Shown here piece after piece: positions 32,381 to 42,216 of a stretch of DNA of 64,000 nucleotides. A model generated the notes under the pieces. The model searched no databases. It was given only the letters and a program-made list of their open reading frames with translations, and was not told the origin of the DNA. The position numbers and the translations under genes are program-made. This DNA is from Anaerolineaceae bacterium (GTDB taxonomy: Bacteria > Chloroflexota > Anaerolineae > Aggregatilineales > Phototrophicaceae). Numbering within the stretch: position 1 is the first letter of the stretch; every line of letters starts with the position of its first letter. The DNA lies in contig PABP01000014.1 in NCBI GenBank assembly GCA_002699585.1, positions 496,001 to 560,000 on the forward strand, given 5' to 3'.

Positions 32381-34483
32381 CTACCCATCCATACTGAGCG
32401 TGTAAATCGTATTGCCGGATCCCGCGTAAAGCAAGCGCTGTCCCGGATCAACCACCACCGAGTTCAATAGCTCGAACTTGCTTTCGTCATAGGTGCGATA
32501 GGTTCGATGCCATGTTCCTGCCAGCCCGCGTTCGTAAATCGAGCGTGTCGGTTGGCTGATGAGATAAAAACCTGGTAGCAGATTGCCGCTCAGGTACACA
32601 TACTGCAGCGGCGGATCGTCTCCCTGGATAGGTGGCAGACCGAAAAAAGCGAAGTCCTGGGATTCTCCACCGCGATGGCGCGTCATATAGCCCTCGTCAT
32701 AGGCGACGAATACTTCGCCGTCATCCTGGCGAATGGCGAAATCGACCGCCTGCACCAACTGCGGCAAGCTCGTTCCCGTAAAGTACTCGCTTGGACGGTC
32801 CGGGTAGAGGTCCGCTGTCGGCTGGAAGCGCCAGATCTGGTTCGCCCCGGTATCTAGCATGTAGATGTTGCCATTGGCGTTATACACCTGGATCGCAATC
32901 GGGTTGCGCAGCACATCGGTGTTGAGCTGTTGCGCCGTACAGTCGGTCATCAAGCTGAGCGAGCAGGAAATCAACACGCCATTGCTATCGAAGGCCAGCA
33001 AATTGCGCGTGCTCATGGTCATATTGACCAGGGGCCCAATCGTGATGCCGCTGACGGTCGCGCCAGTGCGCATACTAATCACCGGGTCCTGATCGATAGC
33101 TTGTGTACCCGCCGCATCCAGCTTAACGCGCCAGACAGCGGGGACGCGCTCATTGACGTCTAGCACGTATAAATCGGTACCTTGTAGCAGCATCCGTCGG
33201 ATGGTTGCCCCAGGGATCGAGGTCAGTAGATTGGCCTCGCGCCGCGTAATATCGCTGATACCGTCGATGTTTGTCTGAGCTTCGCGCTTGAGTTCGCTGA
33301 TAACCGGATCATCGGTGCGCTCTTCCTCACATTCCGCCACGTTGGTCAGTACCACTGTCCAGGCAGTCCGAATGGCGTTTAACTGGGTCTGGTCGATGTT
33401 ACGTGCCAGTTCGGCATTGGTCAGCGCATTATTGACGCAGGTCTCGTAACGAGTTTCTCCCAGGCCGCCGATCCACGACAGCACGATGACCACCACCAGC
33501 GCCAGCGGTAGGGCAATCATCGTCGTGATGACGACCGAAGGCGGTATCAGCGGCTTTTCGGAATCTTTGCGTTTGAATACTTTTGCGGCCAAATCACTCA
33601 TGGCTTCCAGGGCGGTACCTGTGCCTTTGGCTGTTTCGCCGACGGTCTGTTGCATGCGCCGCCCGATCTTCGTTGCTGGGCTTTGCCGCCGTCGTGCTTC
33701 GGCTGTACGCACCGCTTCTTGCTGAATATTCGTCCGGGCCTGGGTGATGGTTGCGCTCAATTGGCGGCTGTCATCGCCCTCAGCAGCGACCACCGGAATC
33801 TTGCGCTCTGGGATGACAAACTCGGTGGCGATTAATTGCGTCTGTAGCGTGATGAGCGTCTTAAAATCGTTGAGCACGTCTTCTAGCGTTTTGCCCAATA
33901 GCGCCTGCGTGATGCGCGCCAAACTCACTTCGCGGATAGCCGCATCCGCCAACAGCAGCCGTGTGCCGCTGTCGATGATGAAGCGCTTCATGTCCACTTC
34001 CGGGATAGGCTGGGCGCCCATCGGCGCCATGAACAGCTTTTCATCGTCGGCCATATCTTCCGGCAGGCTGAAGGTATCGCCGCTGTGGCGCAGTAGGGCA
34101 ATCGCTGCCCCGGAACGCGCCAAGTACAGTTCGTCATCGCGCAGCACGGCACAAATCATGTGCGCTTCGTAATGGCTGCGGCCACTCTGGTTGTGTTCAT
34201 GCAAATTATGATTGAGCGTATTGAAGACATCCCGCAGCGCCGAGGTCACGCTGCCTGTATTGCTGAAGTAGCGCTCGGCACTCATATGGGCCATTTGCTC
34301 ATAAAACGTGGTCGGTACCACGCGCCCGGAGGGCAGCACCAGCGAGAAGAAGGTATCCACCTCGCGCCCGCGTGCGGCTGTCTTGGGCGCAGTCTGGACC
34401 AAGGCCCCAGGGGGTGTCGTATGGATGGTGCGACCACCCGCAATATAAAGATGGCCGACCAGGGCTTCTAATTCAAACGGCAT
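32381..34483 (-). CDS. PP2C-like membrane sensor with outer propeller-like domain
   Basis: 700 residues. The first ~225 resemble a PP2C/SpoIIE-type phosphatase (FFSLVLPSGRVVPTTFYEQMA, HMICAVLRDDELYLARSGAAIALL), but the metal-binding Asp/Gly motifs are not intact, so it is likely a pseudophosphatase. A linker leads to one helix at about 320-345 (VVITTMIALPLALVVVIVLSWIGG, in parts VVITTMIALP, LALVVVIVLSW) and an outer ~350-residue domain with repeated strand units (LYVLDVNERVPAVWRV, IYMLDTGANQIWRF, VFVAYDEGYM) suggesting a beta-propeller. Probably transmits an extracellular signal. First gene of the operon with the two bitopic paralogs. Confidence 0.65.
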   Translation of the reverse strand: MPFELEALVGHLYIAGGRTIHTTPPGALVQTAPKTAARGREVDTFFSLVLPSGRVVPTTFYEQMAHMSAERYFSNTGSVTSALRDVFNTLNHNLHEHNQSGRSHYEAHMICAVLRDDELYLARSGAAIALLRHSGDTFSLPEDMADDEKLFMAPMGAQPIPEVDMKRFIIDSGTRLLLADAAIREVSLARITQALLGKTLEDVLNDFKTLITLQTQLIATEFVIPERKIPVVAAEGDDSRQLSATITQARTNIQQEAVRTAEARRRQSPATKIGRRMQQTVGETAKGTGTALEAMSDLAAKVFKRKDSEKPLIPPSVVITTMIALPLALVVVIVLSWIGGLGETRYETCVNNALTNAELARNIDQTQLNAIRTAWTVVLTNVAECEEERTDDPVISELKREAQTNIDGISDITRREANLLTSIPGATIRRMLLQGTDLYVLDVNERVPAVWRVKLDAAGTQAIDQDPVISMRTGATVSGITIGPLVNMTMSTRNLLAFDSNGVLISCSLSLMTDCTAQQLNTDVLRNPIAIQVYNANGNIYMLDTGANQIWRFQPTADLYPDRPSEYFTGTSLPQLVQAVDFAIRQDDGEVFVAYDEGYMTRHRGGESQDFAFFGLPPIQGDDPPLQYVYLSGNLLPGFYLISQPTRSIYERGLAGTWHRTYRTYDESKFELLNSVVVDPGQRLLYAGSGNTIYTLSMDG

Positions 34484-34690
34484 AAGGCATCACATCAGTT
34501 CTGACTGCCGAGCTTGGGCATCCACTTAACGATTGTAAGCTGAACTCAACCAGCTCATCTTGCACTATTCTAACTATTGTACACAAATCACAAGACTTGG
34601 GCAGGCCGTAGGTCAGTCGTTTTGTGGAGCAATATATTTTTTGGTTTATCGAATGGTTTATCGAATAGGAGTTAGGGCAAGCAGAAGTCG

Positions 34691-35077
34691 TTACCCCGCT
34701 TCTCGTGTCCGACAAACAGGCTCAGCGATTTCCATGATCTGATTGAGCAAAATGGGTTTGACCAGGAAGCGGGCATTTTTTAGTGGGGCAATCGACATTT
34801 CGTATTCTTTACCGGAACTGACGACCAGCACAAAGGTATGGTCAAAGCGTGGTTCGCTTGCGATGTAGTCAATGATGACATTCGCGTTGATGCCCGGTAA
34901 GCGCATATCTGACATGATGAAGTCAGGGGTATTATCTTGTAGAAGCTCCAGGGCAGTATTGCCATTCGTGGCTTTTAGCACGCGATAGCCCATGCTGGAA
35001 AGCACACGCTCATACATCATGGCGAGTCCGATTTCATCTTCAATGATTAGTGTCAGTGGGCGGTCGACCATATTCAC
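34691..35077 (-). CDS. Stand-alone response-regulator receiver (orphan 1)
   Basis: 128-residue CheY-like protein: acidic pocket IIEDE, phospho-acceptor in MSDMRLPG (about residue 58), VVSSG and the conserved Lys in FLVKPI. No output domain and no histidine kinase in the neighbourhood. It probably relays phosphate or binds a partner protein. Separated by about 200 bp from the convergent-orientation neighbour genes. Related receivers lie at 61351, 62066 and 63159. Confidence 0.85.
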   Translation of the reverse strand: MNMVDRPLTLIIEDEIGLAMMYERVLSSMGYRVLKATNGNTALELLQDNTPDFIMSDMRLPGINANVIIDYIASEPRFDHTFVLVVSSGKEYEMSIAPLKNARFLVKPILLNQIMEIAEPVCRTREAG

Positions 35078-35330
35078 AATCCCCTGTTTTCAGTTGTAGG
35101 CGAGGCGCAAGTTGCCCTTGCCTCTGCATTTAGTACCGGAGAGTGACCCATCCCTCAGTGTGGTACCAAATGGAAACCAATAAGATCACAGTATAGTATT
35201 AAAACGGCCCTGGAAACCTTAATTTTTAATTAGGATGAACATTTATTACAGGGATTTTACAATTAAAGGAATATGGGAAAATCATCAGTCATTTAAGTTT
35301 TATAGTCCAAACGAAGGCAATTAGCAACAA

Positions 35331-35356
35331 AAAATGGGGCCGGATGGCCCCATTTT
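35331..35356. terminator. Bidirectional intrinsic terminator
   Basis: AAAATGGGGCC (35331-35341), loop GGAT, GGCCCCATTTT (35346-35356). A perfect 11-bp stem with A/T flanks usable in either direction; it ends the Bax-inhibitor gene on the minus strand. The rest of the 35078-35400 gap shows no gene. Confidence 0.85.
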
Positions 35357-35400
35357 CTTGACTGTTTAGGTCTCTATGTCGTTCTAACGAGCTAGGCTCA

Positions 35401-36180
35401 TTAGTCGCGGCCAGCGAACAACCGCAGCAGGAACAGGAACAAGTTGATGAAGTCCAGGTACAGCGTCAGTGCGCCCATGATGCTCAGGCGGACCATACTG
35501 TCACTATGTTGCTGCATTTCTGGCGATGCCGCCAAACGCTTGATCTTCTGGGTGTCATAGGCCGTCAGACCCGTGAAAATCAGGACACCCGCAGCGCTGA
35601 TGACGAAGCCCATGAAGCCGCTGTTCAAGAAGATGTTGACGATGGAGGCGATAATCAAGCCAATCAGCGCCATCATCAGGTAGCTGCCGAACTTGCTCAG
35701 GTCGATTTTGGTCGTGTAACCGATGACGGTCATCACACCAAACAGACCGGCAGTGGTGGCAAAGGCACTGGCAATCGCCCAGATACCATCCGGGTCGTAG
35801 GTTATTTGCCCTGTTGGGCTAATATCACCCACGATGATGCCAAAGAACATGGCACCCAGCGTTACGCCCATCGTGCCTGCATAGATGAAGAACAAGATTA
35901 GCGCGATATTCGGTGAGATGCGGTTAATCGCAAAACTCAGACCGAAAACGATACCCAGTTGGACGATCATCAGGATCATCCAGCTATTCATGAATGTCAC
36001 AATCAATTGTGGATTGTTGATGACCGCGGCTGTGATCGCTGCCGAAACACCAGCAGTCACCAGCAGGCCGAGGCCCATCCACAGGTAAACAAGGCGCATT
36101 AGCGGCTGTAAGTTCACCTGAATTCTTGAAGCGATACCTGCATCCTGTTGGATTGCAGAGTTAAAGTTGAAGTCACGCAT
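35401..36180 (-). CDS. Bax inhibitor-1/YccA family membrane protein
   Basis: A 259-residue protein with seven hydrophobic helices, the BI-1 pattern GLLVTAGVSAAI, GVTLGAMFFGIIVGDISP, FTGLTAYDTQKIK and an ending LYLDFINLFLFLLRLF with the charged tail GRD. Family members are integral membrane proteins linked to stress and ion (Ca) homeostasis or protease regulation. The start ATG 36180 is chosen for GGGAGATT upstream; an ATG at 36195 adds five residues. Monocistronic. Confidence 0.9.
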   Translation of the reverse strand: MRDFNFNSAIQQDAGIASRIQVNLQPLMRLVYLWMGLGLLVTAGVSAAITAAVINNPQLIVTFMNSWMILMIVQLGIVFGLSFAINRISPNIALILFFIYAGTMGVTLGAMFFGIIVGDISPTGQITYDPDGIWAIASAFATTAGLFGVMTVIGYTTKIDLSKFGSYLMMALIGLIIASIVNIFLNSGFMGFVISAAGVLIFTGLTAYDTQKIKRLAASPEMQQHSDSMVRLSIMGALTLYLDFINLFLFLLRLFAGRD

Positions 36181-36372
36181 TGATAAATCTCCCATTTACT
36201 GACCCAACACCGTCGATTACGAACATCATTATACCTATAAATATGTCTATAGAGCATTTGAAACACCTGGAATTAACCTGGAATTTACGAATTACTCAGC
36301 TAACTACAGGCTATGACCTATAATCAGGGCACTTGCTCACGATTACAGTATCCCGTGCCCTGTGGAGCCAAT

Positions 36373-37416
36373 ATGCCCTTTGACCCGGCTTTCCCGCCGA
36401 CTTTCAACTCGCTCAATCGCTTCAAAATCTGGGAGCTAGAAGGCTTCCCTAATGAAAAAGTTGGCTGGGCTTTTTACGATCTGGTGTCATCGCATGCCCT
36501 CAGTCAGGCGATTATCGTCCAGGCCGAGTCACTCGCTATCAACCCGGCTGAACAGGATTTGCATGCCGTTTACTTCCAGCGCTTGGCTGCTGCCGACGAT
36601 GCCGCTATTGCCATTGCCCAGCAGATGGGGCGTTATTTTGGGTTCATGCTGGTGGCGCTCAAACGCGGGGATGCCCTCAATCGCCAGAAAAATGCTGAAA
36701 AAGATGCCGCCTACTGGGATTACTGGTCGCAGGTAGATCGCGTGTTCCTGGGTGGTGGCTTGTCGGAAGGCGAATTTGGCCGCTTGCTGGTGTCGTCCGC
36801 GCAGGCGATATTGCAGCAATACGCGCTCGATGTGCAGCTCAGCATTGCTGCTTATCCGCGCTCGTTGGGGCTGCTGGGTGCCGCTCGTCATGTGTCAACG
36901 GGTGAACAAGCCCTCGTCCTCGATTTTGGCAGCACGCGCGTCAAACGAGGCCGGGCCTTCTACAGCGATGCGGGTTTGCAGCAGGTACAAGTTTTGCCCT
37001 CAATTCCGGCGGGTTTTGATGTGTTTGTAGCGGCAGGCCAGGAACAGGCCATCTTTGAGCGTTTTGTCGCGCTGCTGGTCGATGCCTACCAGCCCCAGGA
37101 TGCCGACCTCATTCCGGTTAGCATATCGGCGTATGTGACGCCAACTGGCCAGCCCGTATTGACACAGAGCGGTATCTACATGCACATGAGCCACCTCAGT
37201 GATGACCTACCCGCTTTGCTCTCTGAAACCGTCAGCCAGCGCGTCGGGCGCTCCGTTGCGGTCAAGCTGCTGCATGATGGCAGTGCCGCCGCCAGCACGT
37301 ACGCACCGCTCGACCACGCTGTTGTCATTACCCTGGGCACGGCCATTGGCTCTGGCTATCCCGTCATGCGTCCTGGCTTGCGTCCGCTAACGTCTGATTT
37401 CACCGTAACCAACTGA
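36373..37416 (+). CDS. ROK/ASKHA-like ATPase, unknown substrate
   Basis: 347 residues with ASKHA-fold landmarks: ALVLDFGSTRVKRGRAFY (phosphate-binding strand with inserted residues), an HDGSAAAS loop and VITLGTAIGSGYP near the C-terminus, the order used by ROK glucokinases and repressors. The catalytic Asp of ROK kinases (usually ND.NAA) is seen as HDGSAAA. No zinc-binding motif or HTH is present. It probably phosphorylates or binds a sugar-like compound. ATG 36373 follows GGAGCC. folC follows on the same strand 110 bp later. Confidence 0.55.
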   Translation: MPFDPAFPPTFNSLNRFKIWELEGFPNEKVGWAFYDLVSSHALSQAIIVQAESLAINPAEQDLHAVYFQRLAAADDAAIAIAQQMGRYFGFMLVALKRGDALNRQKNAEKDAAYWDYWSQVDRVFLGGGLSEGEFGRLLVSSAQAILQQYALDVQLSIAAYPRSLGLLGAARHVSTGEQALVLDFGSTRVKRGRAFYSDAGLQQVQVLPSIPAGFDVFVAAGQEQAIFERFVALLVDAYQPQDADLIPVSISAYVTPTGQPVLTQSGIYMHMSHLSDDLPALLSETVSQRVGRSVAVKLLHDGSAAASTYAPLDHAVVITLGTAIGSGYPVMRPGLRPLTSDFTVTN

Positions 37417-37526
37417 CCTTTGCAATCATCCGACTAGCCTACTTACCGACTCGACGCTGTGCAGGGCGGCGGCCTGTCTTATAATGGTGCCCAATAGGCA
37501 GTCTCGCTTCAGAAAGGCTCCGCCCC

Positions 37527-38885
37527 ATGCGTTTTACGACAGAGCAAGAAGCCATCACCTATATCTTCTCCACGCGCGACCGGATGCCCAATCCGCCGCG
37601 CGGCTTTGATGAAGATGTACGTGATCCCTCACCGACCCGCCGCATGCTGATGCAAGCGGGCCTCAATCTAGAAGGCCGCGAGTATGTCATCATCACCGGC
37701 AGCAAAGGGAAGGGCAGCACCGCCGCCATCACCGCCAAGCTGCTTCAACACCTGGGGCATACCGTCGGCCTGCTGACCAGCCCGCACCTGATCCACTGGT
37801 ACGAGCGCATTCGCGTTAATGGCCGCATGATCTCCCAGGCGGATTTTTTGCGCATATTATCGGCCATCGCGCCTGTCATCGACCGGGAAGCCGACCAACT
37901 GACCGAAAGTCAGTACCTCAGCCCGCAGGGGATTCTGCTGCTGGTGGCGCTGCGCTACTTTGATGAGCAGGGCGTAAACGCGGCTGTGCTGGAAGTCGGA
38001 CGCGGGGGTCGCTACGACGATGTGGCGATGGTCCCCAACAAGCTGGCGCTGTTTACACCCATTATCATGGAGCATGCTCAATATCTGGGTGATACCCTTG
38101 AGCGTATCGCATGGCACAAAAGCGGCATCATCAAAATGGGCGGCTATGCCTATAGTGTGCCCCAGTCCGCCGAAGTGCTCGAAGTGCTCCAGCGCGAGGC
38201 CGATGCTCAGGATGCTGAGTTCTACTGGCTGAGTACATTGGATATGCCGCATTACCTCGGCCCAACTGACGATGGTCTGCGCTTTAAGTTGGGCCGCTAT
38301 GGTGAGTGTGAGCTATCTCTGCTCGGTCGCTATCAATTGGCTAATGCCGCCCTGGCTATCCAGGGTGTGGGCAACATGCATGCTCGTTTGAAGGGCATGC
38401 CCCATGCCAGCCCAGAATACGTAGAAGCTATTCGTAGCGGCCTGGCGGATGTCCGTTGGCCCGGTCGCGTTCATAAACTCCAGGATTATCCCCAGGTGAT
38501 CGTGGATGGGGCCGTGAACGTGCTGTCAGCGCGTAGCTTTTTGCAGAGCGTCAAAGAACGTTGGACGCATCCCATCGTGACCGTGCTCGGTGTGCCCACC
38601 GACCGCGACTACCCGGCTGTCTATGAAACCTACGCCCAACATAGCGATGCCCTGATTATCACCAACAGCACCATCAATCCGCGTATCACCTTCCCAGACG
38701 AAGACCTCGCTCTGAATACGGCCCGTGCCTATCATCATGATGTGCGCTATGCGGAGACATTGCCCGCCGCCCTGGAAATGGCCCATGCCAAAGCCGGGAC
38801 CGAAGGCACGATCTTAATGGCAGTCGCCCAACCCCTGGTCGGCGAGGCTATGCAGCTCTGGAACATCGACATGACCCAAATATAG
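37527..38885 (+). CDS. folC: Folylpolyglutamate synthase/Mur-ligase family protein
   Basis: 452 residues. The P-loop ITGSKGKGSTAAI is near residue 58, followed by LLTSPHLIHWYERIRVNG and the MurE-like VNAAVLEVGRGGRYDD and DTLERIAWHKSGI segments, all FolC hallmarks; the C-terminal ligase domain carries ILMAVAQPL. The enzyme adds glutamates to folate. The size and sequence fit; a dihydrofolate synthase role cannot be separated by eye. ATG 37527. Ends two bases before the convergent GH39 gene stop. Confidence 0.88.
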   Translation: MRFTTEQEAITYIFSTRDRMPNPPRGFDEDVRDPSPTRRMLMQAGLNLEGREYVIITGSKGKGSTAAITAKLLQHLGHTVGLLTSPHLIHWYERIRVNGRMISQADFLRILSAIAPVIDREADQLTESQYLSPQGILLLVALRYFDEQGVNAAVLEVGRGGRYDDVAMVPNKLALFTPIIMEHAQYLGDTLERIAWHKSGIIKMGGYAYSVPQSAEVLEVLQREADAQDAEFYWLSTLDMPHYLGPTDDGLRFKLGRYGECELSLLGRYQLANAALAIQGVGNMHARLKGMPHASPEYVEAIRSGLADVRWPGRVHKLQDYPQVIVDGAVNVLSARSFLQSVKERWTHPIVTVLGVPTDRDYPAVYETYAQHSDALIITNSTINPRITFPDEDLALNTARAYHHDVRYAETLPAALEMAHAKAGTEGTILMAVAQPLVGEAMQLWNIDMTQI

Positions 38886-38886
38886 G

Positions 38887-40542
38887 TCACGCATTAGGAG
38901 CTGAAATCACAACGAGCGAAATGCCATGTACAGGTAGGCTCATTTCCAGCGTGAAGCTACGCTCACGGATAGCGACCTGTTGCGGCGCTTCAACCATTTC
39001 CAGGCTATCCCGCGCTTTGATGGCCGCATATTGTGCGTCTGATGGATACATCGGTTTCCCCTGACGCACCCATTCTGAATAAGCATTGCTGTGGTCGCTA
39101 TCAATACGATAGTGTGTCAGGCTTGCCTCACCGGAAAATGGCACATGATCAACTTGCAGGCTGATCGTCGATTCACCGTCCAAATCCCAATTGTCATGAT
39201 GATTGTAGATCAGGATCGAGATGCGGTTATCGGCATGCAGGGTAGCCAGCGCACTCACATCGGATTTTTCTTCCATCCCATGTTCATCTGCATAGTCCAA
39301 TGGGTTTTTGGACGCAGAACTTTCACACAATAGGGCATCGTTACCCATAAACGCATATATTCGGAACAAGTTCAGTATGGCTTTGTCGATGCCCTGTGTG
39401 GAAAACGTGCGTGTGCCTTCAAAACAGCGTTCCCCCACAAACATGAATGCCCAACTGAGCAGGCGCAAATCCCAGGATTTTTCCAGTGCGAATTGCGTCA
39501 CCTTATCGAATGCGCTTATGACAAAACTTGCATAATAGGGCGTATTCCGAAAATTCAAATTGGCATTATCCCACGCACCGCCGGCGGCCCATCCGTCGGG
39601 GTCAATTTCTGAGAGAATGCATTCGAGTTTGGCCAATTCGGGATACTTGTTGATGATCTGGTAGCCCGTTTCGACATCCTGTACGATGCGCTTGACTGAG
39701 GGTGGCTTCTGCTTGCGGTGTTTGGGGTCGGCACGATACCCGCCCCCTTTGACATGGAAACTGGTGAAGTCAATCGGCGTGCCTTTTTCACCTGTGTAAT
39801 AATTCGTGCCCTGGATGACATGTTCACAAAAGGCTTCCAAAAATTGACCTGACAAACGGCTGCGATCCGGGTTGGTGGTGCCTGGGCCGCCCACCCTCGC
39901 ATCCGGGAATGCTGCTTTTACAGCAGCCGCCGTGTAATCATATAATTTGAGATAGTCCTCAATCGTGCCTTTCCAGTAGTAATCTAAATCGGGTTCATTC
40001 CAGAGTTCCCAATACCAACTCCGAACTTCATCTTCGCCATAACGCTCAAGGCAGTGTGCCACCAGCGCGAAGACCAGGTCATACCATTTTTGATAATCCT
40101 TGGGGGGCACCGCCCAACCTGTACGCCGATATTCCTCATGGGTCCATGTATCGCTGCCTACGTCGTACACGTTGGGGTCAGCAAGGTCTTGGGGCATAAA
40201 TCCAAGTTCGACAAAAGGTTTGCAATGGTGTTTCAGCAGCGTATCAAACGTCAGGTCGATGAACGTCCAATCATAAATGGGATTTCCCTGCTCGTCTTCT
40301 AAGTAAGCATTCGTGGAACCCCACTTGTAAAACCCGTGACAGTTGCCCGTACATAGCAGGTGATGCACCCGAACATAATACGGTGCATCCGCTAGCTCAC
40401 CGAACTTCGCTAAGAGAGTTTCGCCTTCCGGCGTGTAGGTATAATTGATCTCGTCATAGCCGATGTAATTCCAATTATGTGGGAAAATCCCCGCCTTTTG
40501 GGCAGCATCCACGCGAATACTGACACGCTCAGTAACTTTCAT
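38887..40542 (-). CDS. Glycoside hydrolase family 39-like enzyme
   Basis: 551-residue (beta/alpha)8 retaining glycosidase resembling beta-xylosidases of GH39: acid/base in YWELWNEPDLDYYW near residue 175, nucleophile candidate in ECILSEIDPDGW near 315, and the segment VGGPGTTNPDR. No signal peptide is visible, so it appears cytosolic and would act on imported oligosaccharides. No transporter or sugar operon is adjacent. The ATG start at 40542 has only a weak ribosome binding site. GC is close to host average. Confidence 0.82.
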   Translation of the reverse strand: MKVTERVSIRVDAAQKAGIFPHNWNYIGYDEINYTYTPEGETLLAKFGELADAPYYVRVHHLLCTGNCHGFYKWGSTNAYLEDEQGNPIYDWTFIDLTFDTLLKHHCKPFVELGFMPQDLADPNVYDVGSDTWTHEEYRRTGWAVPPKDYQKWYDLVFALVAHCLERYGEDEVRSWYWELWNEPDLDYYWKGTIEDYLKLYDYTAAAVKAAFPDARVGGPGTTNPDRSRLSGQFLEAFCEHVIQGTNYYTGEKGTPIDFTSFHVKGGGYRADPKHRKQKPPSVKRIVQDVETGYQIINKYPELAKLECILSEIDPDGWAAGGAWDNANLNFRNTPYYASFVISAFDKVTQFALEKSWDLRLLSWAFMFVGERCFEGTRTFSTQGIDKAILNLFRIYAFMGNDALLCESSASKNPLDYADEHGMEEKSDVSALATLHADNRISILIYNHHDNWDLDGESTISLQVDHVPFSGEASLTHYRIDSDHSNAYSEWVRQGKPMYPSDAQYAAIKARDSLEMVEAPQQVAIRERSFTLEMSLPVHGISLVVISAPNA

Positions 40543-40777
40543 ATCTCAAGAATCCTTTTCCAAAATAGGTGCAATGGCTTCTTAGGCCCGTTCCAATGTC
40601 ATATCACACGCGCTGTTTCTTAACCATCTTTGAAGTTAAACGAACTCAGATTGTATGGCTTTCATGGTGAAGGGGCAAAGTGAGAAAATTTGATAGCAAG
40701 GTGAATGTCGCCTAATCTATCAGCATGTTGAAAAAGTCCTCAACAAATACTCAATGATCTGAAGCTGTTGTCGATAT

Positions 40778-42214
40778 TCAGATCGATGTTGGCAAAAAGT
40801 AGGCGAATAGCGCCAGTGGGGGAGGTGGATCGGGTTGTAATTTGTTGCTGATTTGCTTGAGTAATCGCTTGATATTCTGACCTGCTGCCCTGAGTAACCC
40901 TTCGATATTCACCTTTCGCAATCGTCGTAATCGGAACCTTCTCATCTGATGCCATTGCTTGCCTTCACCAAAGAGCGGTTCGACCCAGGCTTGTCGTTTT
41001 CGCATGGCTTTTTTATAGGCTTCGGTTTGGTGGTAGCCTCTCACTCGATCAAGCATTGGTTGGGTAAAGGGTCGGAAAATATGACGTCCAGACTTACTAC
41101 CTGTACATGCCTTCTTGACTGGACAGGCATTGCAGATCCGATAGTCGGCACGATAGACATAGACTTGCTCGGTCTTTCTTCGAGACCACAAGGGGAGCAC
41201 CTCACCTTGTGGGCAAATGTATTGATCCTGATCTGTATCATAATCAAAATTCTCGGTTGGATAATACTTGGTGCGTTGCCTGAGATCGGTGATGGGTGTA
41301 TAAGCTCGAATGCCATCCTGCTCCAGTTCGGAGATATTGGTAATCGTTCCATACTTGGCATCACCAACCGCAATCTCTGGTTTGATTCGCCAACGAAACC
41401 GAACCCAGCGAGCCAGATCAAGCATGGGCGTATTGTCCATAATCGAGGCTGGTGTTGTCAGGGCTGCCAGAATGATTCTCGCTTTACCACCATCAACCAC
41501 ATAATGGGTGTGATAACCAAGCTTAGCTCGATCCCCATTGAATCGGCTCATCGGGCTGGCATCTGGATCAGTGGGGCTGACTTTCAGATCAGCTGTACGT
41601 TTGTAGGTTTTGGCGCGTCTTCCGCTCAAGCGTGTGCCGTCATACTTCTCGACAAAGCGACTCTCGATAGCAGCCTGCTCAATAGGTTCACTTTCAGGAA
41701 AGAGATCTTCGATGTGTTCCTTGGCTTGCCAATACCAACGATGGGTGACAGACTCAATTGAGGCATTCGCCCTGATCTTCGTCCCATCGAAATAAAGCTC
41801 TTTACCCCAAACCAAACCCGCTTCGATGCATAATTCAACGATTCTTTCAAAGAACTTCTGGAAGACTTCCAAGCCATAGCGATCACGAATTTTGCTCAAA
41901 CTACTGTGATTGGGAACGGACTCATCGAGGTCATAGCCTAAGTACCAGCGGTGGTCCAGTCGCATCGCCACCATATCCATCAACTGACGCTCTGAGCGGA
42001 TGCCCTCAAAGAACATGATCAATTGGAGTTTAAAGAAGACCACTGGATCAATTGACGGTCTGCCCATACGGAATGAGTAGTGATTCTGCACCAGCTCACG
42101 AACAAAGCTCAGATCAAGTTTTGCCTCGACCTGGCGGTAGAAATTATTTTCAGGAACGAGGCTTTCAAGATTGACAAGATGGGGTTGGAAACTCCGCGCT
42201 TTTTGCTGAAGCAT
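40778..42214 (-). CDS. IS1182-type transposase (DDE)
   Basis: 478 residues: N-terminal DUF772-like region (NHYSFRMGRPSIDPVVFFKLQL), the DDE residues in YFDGTKIRAN, EIAVGDAKYGT and WVEPLFGEGKQWHQMRRFRLR, and a C-terminal Cys cluster (YICPQGE, ICNACPVKKAC) typical of the IS1182 group. It starts two bases after the stop of the recombinase gene, so the pair is translationally coupled. Apparently intact and full length. The left inverted repeat lies 41 bp beyond its stop. Confidence 0.9.
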   Translation of the reverse strand: MLQQKARSFQPHLVNLESLVPENNFYRQVEAKLDLSFVRELVQNHYSFRMGRPSIDPVVFFKLQLIMFFEGIRSERQLMDMVAMRLDHRWYLGYDLDESVPNHSSLSKIRDRYGLEVFQKFFERIVELCIEAGLVWGKELYFDGTKIRANASIESVTHRWYWQAKEHIEDLFPESEPIEQAAIESRFVEKYDGTRLSGRRAKTYKRTADLKVSPTDPDASPMSRFNGDRAKLGYHTHYVVDGGKARIILAALTTPASIMDNTPMLDLARWVRFRWRIKPEIAVGDAKYGTITNISELEQDGIRAYTPITDLRQRTKYYPTENFDYDTDQDQYICPQGEVLPLWSRRKTEQVYVYRADYRICNACPVKKACTGSKSGRHIFRPFTQPMLDRVRGYHQTEAYKKAMRKRQAWVEPLFGEGKQWHQMRRFRLRRLRKVNIEGLLRAAGQNIKRLLKQISNKLQPDPPPPLALFAYFLPTSI

Positions 42215-42216
42215 TT

